A DNA stretch of 6,154 bases, taken from NCBI GenBank assembly GCA_003557825.1, contig PWNM01000627.1, forward strand, positions 1-6,154. Reading direction: 5' to 3'. This DNA is from Candidatus Hydrogenedentota bacterium (GTDB lineage: Bacteria; Hydrogenedentota; Hydrogenedentia; Hydrogenedentales; SLHB01). A program made the position numbers and the translations under genes. Below the pieces are notes generated by a model. The model searched no databases, was not told the DNA's origin, and saw nothing but the letters and a program-made list of their open reading frames with translations. How positions within the stretch are numbered: position 1 is the stretch's first letter; each line of letters opens with the position of its first letter. Below are positions 1-6,154 of this stretch, piece after piece.

Positions 1-47
1 ACACTCCAGGATCTCCTAATCGCGTCTATATCTTCGACGAAGTCTGA
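1..47 (+). CDS. Possible C-terminal tail of an upstream gene (partial, 5' end outside window)
   Basis: Reading in the frame that begins at base 3, the codons give TPGSPNRVYIFDEV and then a TGA at 45-47. The peptide has a composition plausible for the end of a real protein, and it lies upstream of and on the same strand as the next gene, with 71 bases between. Fourteen codons are too few to assign a family. The frame beginning at base 1 is also open, to a TAA near 100, so the choice rests only on how protein-like the residues look. Treat it as a suggestion. Confidence 0.3.
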   Translation, partial: TPGSPNRVYIFDEV

Positions 48-118
48 TCCGATGCAACGAGCTGCCGGAAATCAGATCTACCACCGATCAAGCACTAAAT
101 AAATGAGAGAATAACATT

Positions 119-1024
119 ATGAAATTACGAGCAAAATCCAGACCGATTCACGCCGTTTTATCTTTCACAACAGCCGCCTTTTTGATTGTTTCTGCCTCAA
201 CTGTCAAGGCCGAAATTGTCTTTCAGGATGGCTTTGAGACAGGGAGCATGAGTCACTCTGAGAATGGTTTTCGGTGGGCCCAAAACAACCGCACATCCAT
301 TGTTCGTGATGATGGTTGTGCGGTCCACATTAATCCGCCGAACTGCGTTGAAGGCAATCCCGGGCGATGGGAAAACGGCCCCGGAGTGGCGGGGCGGCAT
401 TCCATGCGTTTTCGTTATCCGGCCGGTCAGGCCATGTCCGAACAACGCTTCAATATCGGCGGAGCATATGAAGAAATCTGGATTCGTTATTGGCTGCGCG
501 TCCCAATCAATTTCAATATGAATCCCCAGGGACCAAACAGCTCAAATAACAACCAGAAATTTTTTGCCCTGTGGCAAGATAGTTATTCGACGCGCGGAAC
601 TGGCGGAAATATTCAGTGGAATTTTTGGCGACAGGCTCACAACGGCGGGGCGCGATTCTCTTTTTCAATGAGCAACGACAGCGTGGGCTCTGGCCATCAC
701 GGGCATTATGATGATTTTATGCTTCCCGAGGACGCAGGCCGATGGATGCAGGTCGTTCTTTACGCGAAAACTGCATCGGGCAACGATTCTCTCGACGGGG
801 AAGCTCGTTTATGGCGACGGTGGGAAAACGAGCCCGATTTCACGCTGATTTCCGAGTCTCAAGGCCGCGGATTTGGTGTGCCTGAATCAGGTCCTGCAGG
901 TTGGCAAGCGGGCTACGTCATGGGGTGGGCAAATTCAACGTATGCTGAAACTACCGAATTCCTGCTCGACGATTTCGTCGTGTCCACTTCCTCACTTCTC
1001 AAGGCCACGCCCCCCTCCAAGTGA
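119..1024 (+). CDS. Secreted jelly-roll-like protein, possible polysaccharide lyase or glycan-binding protein
   Basis: A 301-residue exported protein. Residues 1-31 form a Sec signal peptide: basic start (KLRAKSRP), hydrophobic core about 12-26, and a VKA cleavage site before Glu32. The mature part opens with a DGFETG motif, common at the start of secreted concanavalin-like jelly-roll domains, and is rich in aromatic residues and alternating strand patterns (EEIWIRYWLRV, FFALWQDSY, IQWNFWR, GRWMQVVLYAK). It ends with a strand of the form EFLLDDFVVST. This resembles the heparin-lyase-I-like and related polysaccharide lyase families, but I cannot identify a catalytic set with certainty. Cys67 and Cys76 are the only cysteines and probably form a disulfide. 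No lipobox, PEP-CTERM or other C-terminal sorting signal is seen. The ATG is preceded by GAGAGA at 105-110, eight bases away. It sits 89 bases before an asparagine-synthase-like gene on the same strand. Secretion is well supported; enzyme activity is inferred. Confidence 0.8.
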   Translation: MKLRAKSRPIHAVLSFTTAAFLIVSASTVKAEIVFQDGFETGSMSHSENGFRWAQNNRTSIVRDDGCAVHINPPNCVEGNPGRWENGPGVAGRHSMRFRYPAGQAMSEQRFNIGGAYEEIWIRYWLRVPINFNMNPQGPNSSNNNQKFFALWQDSYSTRGTGGNIQWNFWRQAHNGGARFSFSMSNDSVGSGHHGHYDDFMLPEDAGRWMQVVLYAKTASGNDSLDGEARLWRRWENEPDFTLISESQGRGFGVPESGPAGWQAGYVMGWANSTYAETTEFLLDDFVVSTSSLLKATPPSK

Positions 1025-1113
1025 TGCTGATCCCCTGTGAGCGTCTGAGGCAAGGACCGCGGTGGCTGCTGATTCCTCATTCGTGAAGGCCATCAAGGTA
1101 AGGGCTTACAACC

Positions 1114-2910
1114 ATGCGTGTTGAACTCCCATGCGGTCCAAAACTGCGCCCGGATGCTCCGGTCCTAATTACTGGCCGCCCTCACGGCGGCGGCCAAATC
1201 AGTCTCGACGAAACACCAGCCGAAACCATGATAGGAATTGGCGGCGCTTTGTTTTCAAGAGAGTTTTATGGCTTTTATGCTGAACGCCGATTTTCGAATG
1301 GAGCAGGGATCGAGAATTTCGAGCCACAAGCGCCCGGCTCCGTTATTGTCGTTGATCGCACGCGTCAGAGAATTTCGATCAGCACGGATCTCGCCGGCTG
1401 TTTCCCTCTCTATGTGGGGACATTGGATGATCGCCTGGTGATTGCGGACAGATTGTCCGAACTGAACGGCGATGGGGTGGAACCCGACTGGCTCGGCGCG
1501 ATCCAGTACCTGCGCAAGGCCTTCACTGTCGGGACCCGTACGCTTTTCCAGGGCGTACGGCGCATTCGGCCCGGCGAACGCTGCGAGGTCGTACTCGCTG
1601 GGCCATCGCTAAGTTGCAGCGACTCGGGGAATCTCTGGGCATCGCCGATCGACGATATCCCTCCGCGAGAGCGCCTAGGTGCTTTCTGCGCTGCGCTACG
1701 CCAGGCATGCGATCAGCCGGAACCCGTGCGCTTGATGATGTCCGGCGGCTGGGATTCACGGCTCCTGCTCGCGGCTTGCCTTTCCGTTGGCCGCGCCCGC
1801 GACATCCGCCTGTATTTCCACGGCGACACGGGGAGCCGAGAAGCCAGCGTAGTGCGCAGGATCGCCACAGATCTGCGCCTTCCGGTGGACTTTGTCGAGA
1901 TCGGGCCGGAGATGTTTTCACCGGACCAGCTTGCCAGCGATTTCGCTCACTTCGAGTCGGTGAGCTTTCCGCATTGGCACCATGTGCGCAGCTTGGATCG
2001 CGACTTTCCACGCCACACCATGGCCGGAATATTTGGCGAGGTGGTCGGTGGCCACTACGGGCCACCCATGGTTCAGCATGGGTGGCGAAAACTCGCCGAT
2101 AGCCTGGCCTGGGTCCTGACTCCCGGACTCATGAAAAGGGGGGCAACGCACAGAGAGGGGCTGCAGGCAGAGGCAGCCCTCAGCCTCTTCCGGCAAGCAC
2201 CGTATTCGCTGCCCTGGTACATGAACCGAGATGCCTGGTACGCGCATTTCGACGGCAGCCACGAAGCGGTTGAAGCCGATATCACGGCCGAAATGCGCCG
2301 TTATGAAAGCCGCGGGCTGCGATACCCACACGAGTTCATCGAGGCGTTCATTACGGAGCACCGCGGCGCCCAGATGATCGCCGCACAGCTTCACAGCGCA
2401 TCCGGCGAGGGCAGGTTCAATGCACCGTTCGCGCACCGGGCACCCCTGGAGATCGCTGCCGCCACACCCTTTGGGGACAAGGCGCTGAATCGTCTCTCTC
2501 AGGCTGCGATCCGCGCCCTGTATCCTCGGCTTCTCGATTACCCGACCGCTGCAACCTTGTTAAAGGCAAGCCGTCCCGTCGCTTTGCTGGAGGGAAGCCG
2601 GGTCTTGCGGAAATCCGGAGAGGCGCTTCGGCGCGCTTCGCCATTTCAGCGGAACCCGCGCGCGGGCGATCCCATCAGGCTGTCGTGGGTTCGATTCGGA
2701 CAGATCGCCGCCAGTTCACAGGCGCACGAGGTGATCGACTCCCTGACCCTCCCCCTCTGGGATCGGGTCCGGATGCATGACAGCCTGACAGCGACAACGC
2801 CCGCGATGAGCCATGCCATGATCGACATGCTGATGAAGATCAAGACACTGGACCTCGCTCTCGGGAACGATTCGACACAGGGTGGAAACCCACCGCGCAC
2901 ACTGAGCTGA
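1114..2910 (+). CDS. Asparagine-synthase-related protein lacking the glutaminase cysteine
   Basis: A 598-residue member of the asparagine synthase family. The ATP-pyrophosphatase P-loop is SGGWDSR at residues 210-216, followed by a nucleotide-binding fold (about 217-320, with EASVVRRIATDL). Residues 75-100 match the second half of a class II glutaminase domain: STDLAGCFPLY lines up without gaps with ARDRIGIKPLF of the canonical paralogue in this window. The first half is missing: there is no Cys2, no HRGPD and no NGELYN, and the protein is about 66 residues shorter there. It should therefore activate a carboxylate with ATP but not hydrolyse glutamine, as in beta-lactam synthetase-type relatives. 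The second conserved loop is altered (GIFGEVVGG, 305-313, in place of GHGPDE). The start is bounded by an in-frame TAA at 1099-1101, and AGGG lies nine bases before the ATG. It probably shares a transcript with the secreted gene upstream. Its GC looks higher than that gene's. The substrate is unknown. Confidence 0.85.
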   Translation: MRVELPCGPKLRPDAPVLITGRPHGGGQISLDETPAETMIGIGGALFSREFYGFYAERRFSNGAGIENFEPQAPGSVIVVDRTRQRISISTDLAGCFPLYVGTLDDRLVIADRLSELNGDGVEPDWLGAIQYLRKAFTVGTRTLFQGVRRIRPGERCEVVLAGPSLSCSDSGNLWASPIDDIPPRERLGAFCAALRQACDQPEPVRLMMSGGWDSRLLLAACLSVGRARDIRLYFHGDTGSREASVVRRIATDLRLPVDFVEIGPEMFSPDQLASDFAHFESVSFPHWHHVRSLDRDFPRHTMAGIFGEVVGGHYGPPMVQHGWRKLADSLAWVLTPGLMKRGATHREGLQAEAALSLFRQAPYSLPWYMNRDAWYAHFDGSHEAVEADITAEMRRYESRGLRYPHEFIEAFITEHRGAQMIAAQLHSASGEGRFNAPFAHRAPLEIAAATPFGDKALNRLSQAAIRALYPRLLDYPTAATLLKASRPVALLEGSRVLRKSGEALRRASPFQRNPRAGDPIRLSWVRFGQIAASSQAHEVIDSLTLPLWDRVRMHDSLTATTPAMSHAMIDMLMKIKTLDLALGNDSTQGGNPPRTLS

Positions 2911-2938
2911 ACTCATTAAAAGCGCTATTTTAACTTAA

Positions 2939-2957
2939 AACGCCTAACGCCAACGCC
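2939..2957 (+). repeat. Three tandem AACGCC hexamers
   Basis: AACGCC occurs at 2939-2944, 2946-2951 and 2952-2957, with one T between the first two copies. It lies just after the stop of the asparagine-synthase-like gene, in the gap between convergent genes. It is too short to assign a role and could be chance. Confidence 0.4.
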
Positions 2958-2981
2958 GAAGCTATCTAATTTTTTTATTTA

Positions 2982-3001
2982 GTCGAAATACACGCTTCGA
3001 C
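2982..3001. repeat. Inverted repeat in the convergent intergenic gap
   Basis: GTCGAA at 2982-2987 and TTCGAC at 2996-3001 form perfect six-base arms around an eight-base loop. A run of seven T lies at 2970-2976, before the hairpin on the plus strand, so neither strand shows the stem-then-U-tract order of an intrinsic terminator. The rest of the 145-base gap (2911-3055) is AT-rich at its left end and holds a weak TTTTA/TAAAA symmetry at 2928-2940. Transcription of both converging genes presumably ends around here, but no convincing terminator can be named. Confidence 0.35.
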
Positions 3002-3055
3002 GGGCAGGGATGGGCTAAGGATCTGCGTAACGGAGCAACTCAGCCATCTGTTTTA

Positions 3056-5005
3056 TCACAACCTTGATTCGGTAAACGTTCTCGCCCAACCCTCCGTGAT
3101 CATGAGGCGCCAAACCAGCGACAATTCATGTCTTGAACAGGCGCCATTAGAGGTTGCACGGGAGGCAAGATCATTAACCTCTTTGGTGTTCAGCAGAGCG
3201 CCAATCCGCATATCGTTGTGCCCTATCATGTCGTTTGCAAATTCTCGTAAACACCCTCCGAGCCAACGTTGGAATGGCGATTCAATATAAACCTTTTGGT
3301 TGTCATCAACGATCTCCGAAGGAAGGCGATCATTCATGGCGGACCGTAATATTCTTTTCGTCACGCCATCTTTGATCTTGTCCGAGTCGGGGAGAGAGAA
3401 CGCGTATTCAATAATTCGATGGTCCAGAAACGGCACTCTTGATTCGACTGACGAACGCATGCTCACGCGGTCCTCGTAGTCAAGATATCGTGGGACGATC
3501 TCGTGATCGAACTCGGCTCGCAGTCTTCTGGCGAGCGGAGTTTTTCCTGGGTACTGCCTGTCAAGGGATTTAGCCGGCGATGCCTTGGCGAGCCGTAACC
3601 AATCGCGATCAAAAAAAATATCGGTATGGCGCTTCAAGTGCCCCGCCGCAGCGGCCGCCATTGATGGGCTGAAATTTCGAATTAGCGTGTATAAAAGGTC
3701 ACTCGTTGGCACGGCATGAAGCTTTCTCATCCCTGCGACCTCGCGGGTGAAAGCCGTGAGTTGCAGTTGCATGAGGAGACCCAAGGCGGCGAAAGAACAA
3801 TGCCGCGCCGGGTAACCTGCCAGCATTTCGTCGGGCCCATGGCCATTCAGAACGACGCGGAGTCCCAATGCTCCGGCCTCGCGCATCATGAGATCCTGCA
3901 CGATGGGCATGGTTCCCGAGAAAGGCGCTTCGACCGCAAAGATGACGTCGTCAATCGTTTGGCTTATGTCGGCCGTCATCGGATACACAGGGTGTACCTC
4001 GATCCCGAGATGGGATGCTAGTTGGTTTACCTTTTGTGATTCGTCGTTCCACGACCCTGGGTAGAACGCAGAGACGGCTTTTTGGAGGGTCGACGCCTTT
4101 TCCGTTCCCAAATGCTGGTTGATACCGAGTGCTATCGTCGTAGAATCCAGCCCACCACTGAGCATTGTTCCGATGGGAACATCAGCACGAAGCTGCAGTT
4201 CTACAGAGTCCATGATCAAAAACCGAAGCTTTGAAGCCCGTGCCGCTGGATCGGCCGGCAAACGCGCGGCGGCCTCCGGAATGTTCCAGTACCGTTGCGT
4301 GCTCACCTTGTCGCTGGTCAAGCGCATGGAGGTCGCAGGCTCAAGGGTCTGGATGCCCTGAAAAAATGTGCTTGGGGGCGATGGAACCTCATCATAATGC
4401 AGAAAACGCAATAGCTTTTCTGCATCTGGTTCGGCTCGGATAAGTGGGTGTTGAAGCAGGGCCTTGATCTCTGACGCAAACACCCAAGCTGTTCCTGTTC
4501 GGGCATAGAATAGTGGCTTTATTCCGATACGGTCGCGAGCGACGAACAATGACCGCTCGAGATCATCCCAGATGGCAAGAGCCCACATCCCGTTAAACCG
4601 GGCCAAGCAATCAGGACCCCATTGCTCAAACGCTGCCAGAACAACCTCTGTATCGGTCTCCGTTCGAAAACAGTGACCAAACTGCTTTAGCTCATTTCGC
4701 AACTCTATATAATTGTATAGCTCGCCGTTATAGACCATCCAATAACGGTGACTGGGGGAGTTGAAAGGCTGCCTACCGGCGTCAGAGAGGTCCAGAATCC
4801 TGAGACGTCGGTGACCAAATGCCACACCGGGCGTCGGCAGACCGCTCGGTGGGGTCACCTGCCAAGTGCGAATTCCATCAGGTCCACTGGCGGCATATCC
4901 GAAGTCATCGGGACCTCGATGTTGGAGCGTCTCCGTCATCCGATGGAGCGCTGCTGGTGGGATCAGGAGCGCTTCGGGGTCATAGACGCATACAAAACCG
5001 CACAT
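3056..5005 (-). CDS. asnB: Glutamine-hydrolysing asparagine synthase family amidotransferase
   Basis: A complete 649-residue class B asparagine synthetase homologue: glutamine supplies ammonia to a carboxylate activated with ATP, in the cytoplasm. The N-terminal Ntn glutaminase domain (about 1-210) has the nucleophile Cys2 in MCGF, HRGPDD at 29-34, GHRRL at 64-68, NGELYN at 93-98, Asp118 in ETDTEV and RDRIGIKPL at 157-165. The synthetase domain has the P-loop SGGLDST at 283-289, NGHGPDE at 387-393 and RVPFLDHR ending near 530. All core motifs are intact. The start chosen gives Cys at position 2 after Met removal and has AGAGGA seven bases upstream; a start 21 codons earlier would hide the nucleophile. 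It lies 46 bases after the CapK-like gene on the same strand, so they are probably cotranscribed. In glycan loci such proteins may amidate uronic acids rather than aspartate. Family is certain; the substrate, and hence the symbol, is less so. Confidence 0.93.
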   Translation of the reverse strand: MCGFVCVYDPEALLIPPAALHRMTETLQHRGPDDFGYAASGPDGIRTWQVTPPSGLPTPGVAFGHRRLRILDLSDAGRQPFNSPSHRYWMVYNGELYNYIELRNELKQFGHCFRTETDTEVVLAAFEQWGPDCLARFNGMWALAIWDDLERSLFVARDRIGIKPLFYARTGTAWVFASEIKALLQHPLIRAEPDAEKLLRFLHYDEVPSPPSTFFQGIQTLEPATSMRLTSDKVSTQRYWNIPEAAARLPADPAARASKLRFLIMDSVELQLRADVPIGTMLSGGLDSTTIALGINQHLGTEKASTLQKAVSAFYPGSWNDESQKVNQLASHLGIEVHPVYPMTADISQTIDDVIFAVEAPFSGTMPIVQDLMMREAGALGLRVVLNGHGPDEMLAGYPARHCSFAALGLLMQLQLTAFTREVAGMRKLHAVPTSDLLYTLIRNFSPSMAAAAAGHLKRHTDIFFDRDWLRLAKASPAKSLDRQYPGKTPLARRLRAEFDHEIVPRYLDYEDRVSMRSSVESRVPFLDHRIIEYAFSLPDSDKIKDGVTKRILRSAMNDRLPSEIVDDNQKVYIESPFQRWLGGCLREFANDMIGHNDMRIGALLNTKEVNDLASRATSNGACSRHELSLVWRLMITEGWARTFTESRL

Positions 5006-5012
5006 CAGCCTA

Positions 5013-5018
5013 TCCTCT
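5013..5018 (-). promoter_or_regulatory. Shine-Dalgarno site fixing the amidotransferase start
   Basis: On the minus strand AGAGGA lies seven bases before the ATG at 5005-5003. It supports that ATG over the in-frame ATG at 5068, which lies inside the upstream CapK-like gene and would bury the catalytic cysteine at position 23. Confidence 0.7.
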
Positions 5019-5051
5019 TGACTGCATTGAGCCACTGAGTGACGACGGACA

Positions 5052-6154
5052 TTATCGAAGCTTCGCAAGAATGTCGGGAGGCAGCGTGGAAACGACCGCC
5101 TTGAACTTTCCTGAGGGTGTTCGTGGTATTTCGTCGACCGTTTCCACGACGATCGTCATTTCCTGCCCAAGGCGTTCGTGAACTCGAGATACAATCTCAT
5201 TTTCATCAGCGTGGCCGTAGCCCGGCTTGGGAACAACCAGAATTCGAAGGCGGTCAAGCCGCTCCTGGATCACTTGCCCCTCGCGAATGTGCTGCTGATC
5301 CACAAAAATCCCGTGAAAGCGCACCATTCTCCGGCCATCAGGGCCGTACACTGTGTCCTCCAACCGGCCCAAAACCTCAGCCAGAACCGGCATGGACCGG
5401 CCGCATTTCGGGGGCTCGTCTGAAAGAACAGCCTCATCACCGATTCGGTACCGGATCATCGGCTGCCCGGGCCGGATGAATCCCGTCGCCAGCACCTCGC
5501 CGGACGTCCCCGCCGGGACGGACTCGTGATCCCTATCCACCACCTCGAGAATCCCGCAGTCGGGGCTGACGAGCTTCTGACGGTGCTCGTTCTCGCAAAC
5601 GAAAAACAGGTTCTCGACGGTCCCGTATTCCTCGAACACGCGCGTTCGAAACGCTTCCTCGATCACCGAACGCATGTCCTCAGTCAGGGGCTCACTGGTG
5701 GTGATTACGGCCTTGATGGGAGGCACGGACAGCCCCTGGTCCAGCGCCATCCGTGCGAGTTGGTAGATCGAGTTGGTGTAGCCAGTCATCCAGACGGGAC
5801 GATGCTGGCGCAGCCCATCGAGGTATCGGTCCGCCGTCGCCGGGCTAAGATGGAACGCGGAAAAATAAACCTGTTTCTCGAACCAGTTGTAGCGGTGAAA
5901 CGGTCCCGTACTGTGTACATTGGGTTCGACCATCCTGCCGCTGAAGGTTGCTCGCGGCAAAAAATAGCTCACGCCTGCGAAGCGGCACGATCGTGCCTCG
6001 CGCATCGCCAAGGACCGTTGCATCTCGCTCGCCAACCAGTACGTCTTGATCGGCGTACCCGACGATCCGCTGGTGTGATTGATGCTGTGTAAGCGGGTCG
6101 GCTTACCGTCTAATAGGAACCGTTCTGCGTTATCCCGGACCGCATCCTTGTCCA
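5052..6154 (-). CDS. CapK/PaaK-like AMP-forming ligase (5' end outside window)
   Basis: The last 366 residues of an adenylate-forming enzyme of the phenylacetate-CoA ligase/CapK family; about 90 or more N-terminal residues lie beyond the right edge. In order on the minus strand it shows the phosphate-binding loop TSGSSGTPIK (6074-6045), the adenine/acid motif EYGTVEN (5630-5610), the ribose-binding YRIGD (5450-5436) and the C-terminal RTPSGKFK, with its likely catalytic lysine codon at 5108-5106. The enzyme should activate a carboxylic acid as an acyl-adenylate, then pass it to CoA or another acceptor. CapK-type members sit in capsule and exopolysaccharide clusters, often with unknown substrates. 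The frame is open to the window edge, so the TTG at 6035, downstream of the phosphate loop, is not the start. It ends with TAA 46 bases before the amidotransferase start, suggesting one operon. The acid substrate cannot be read from the sequence. Confidence 0.9.
   Translation of the reverse strand, partial: DKDAVRDNAERFLLDGKPTRLHSINHTSGSSGTPIKTYWLASEMQRSLAMREARSCRFAGVSYFLPRATFSGRMVEPNVHSTGPFHRYNWFEKQVYFSAFHLSPATADRYLDGLRQHRPVWMTGYTNSIYQLARMALDQGLSVPPIKAVITTSEPLTEDMRSVIEEAFRTRVFEEYGTVENLFFVCENEHRQKLVSPDCGILEVVDRDHESVPAGTSGEVLATGFIRPGQPMIRYRIGDEAVLSDEPPKCGRSMPVLAEVLGRLEDTVYGPDGRRMVRFHGIFVDQQHIREGQVIQERLDRLRILVVPKPGYGHADENEIVSRVHERLGQEMTIVVETVDEIPRTPSGKFKAVVSTLPPDILAKLR

Noticed and set aside
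32..42. CTTCG/CGAAG palindrome as a hairpin or operator
   Set aside because: The arms are separated by one base, too few to form a loop, and it lies within probable coding sequence.
1025..1227. A frameshifted or displaced glutaminase N-terminus for the asparagine-synthase-like gene
   Set aside because: No MCG, HRGPD or NGE-YN is seen upstream in any frame, and an in-frame TAA at 1099-1101 closes the reading frame. The loss looks real rather than a single sequencing error.
1523..2065. Open frame of 180 codons on the minus strand
   Set aside because: It lies wholly inside the asparagine-synthase-like gene across its P-loop region, is rich in Arg, Pro and Ser as expected for an antisense frame in GC-rich DNA, and shows no recognisable motif.
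2982..3001. Intrinsic terminator
   Set aside because: The stem is not followed by a U tract on either strand; the T run precedes it on the plus strand.
5006..5068. A 21-codon N-terminal extension of the amidotransferase
   Set aside because: It would overlap the end of the CapK-like gene and place the catalytic cysteine at position 23. The ATG at 5005 gives MCGF and has a good Shine-Dalgarno site.
6033..6035. TTG as start of the CapK-like gene
   Set aside because: The same frame stays open to the window edge and encodes the essential TSGSSGTPIK loop upstream of this codon, so the gene begins outside the window.
5526..6092. Open frame of 188 codons on the plus strand
   Set aside because: It is antisense to the CapK-like gene, whose motifs are intact through the same stretch. 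No domain or ribosome site supports it.

Overview
The window looks like part of a surface-polysaccharide (exopolysaccharide, capsule or O-antigen) locus of a Gram-negative bacterium, most likely a proteobacterium. The reasons are indirect: moderate GC with visible gene-to-gene variation, Shine-Dalgarno-type starts, a Sec signal peptide on a jelly-roll-like secreted protein, and a CapK/PaaK-type adenylating enzyme next to a glutamine-dependent asparagine-synthase-family amidotransferase. No taxon-specific marker is present, so the organism cannot be named.

Layout. Two genes read rightward in the left half. The first (119-1024) is a 301-residue secreted protein whose pattern suggests a carbohydrate-binding or polysaccharide-lyase jelly roll. 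The second (1114-2910) is a 598-residue asparagine-synthase-like protein that keeps the ATP-pyrophosphatase motif but has lost the glutaminase half-domain carrying the nucleophilic cysteine. Two genes read leftward in the right half: a CapK/PaaK-like AMP-forming ligase that runs in from beyond the right edge (5052-6154, 5' end missing), then, 46 bases later, a complete class B asparagine synthetase homologue of 649 residues (3056-5005). The pairs converge on a 145-base AT-rich gap. The first 47 bases may hold the last codons of an upstream rightward gene.

How they may work together. The two asparagine-synthase-family proteins can be aligned by eye over much of their length, so they are paralogues. 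The canonical one should transfer ammonia from glutamine to an activated carboxylate. In glycan clusters such enzymes can amidate uronic acids, and that is the best guess here, but it is inference. The cysteine-less paralogue should still adenylate a carboxylate, but would need free ammonia or another amine as nucleophile. The CapK-like protein would activate a further carboxylic acid as an adenylate or thioester. The secreted protein could cut or bind the finished polymer. The most interesting point is the combination of three predicted carboxylate-activating enzymes with one secreted carbohydrate-active candidate. No mobile element, RNA gene or CRISPR array was seen.
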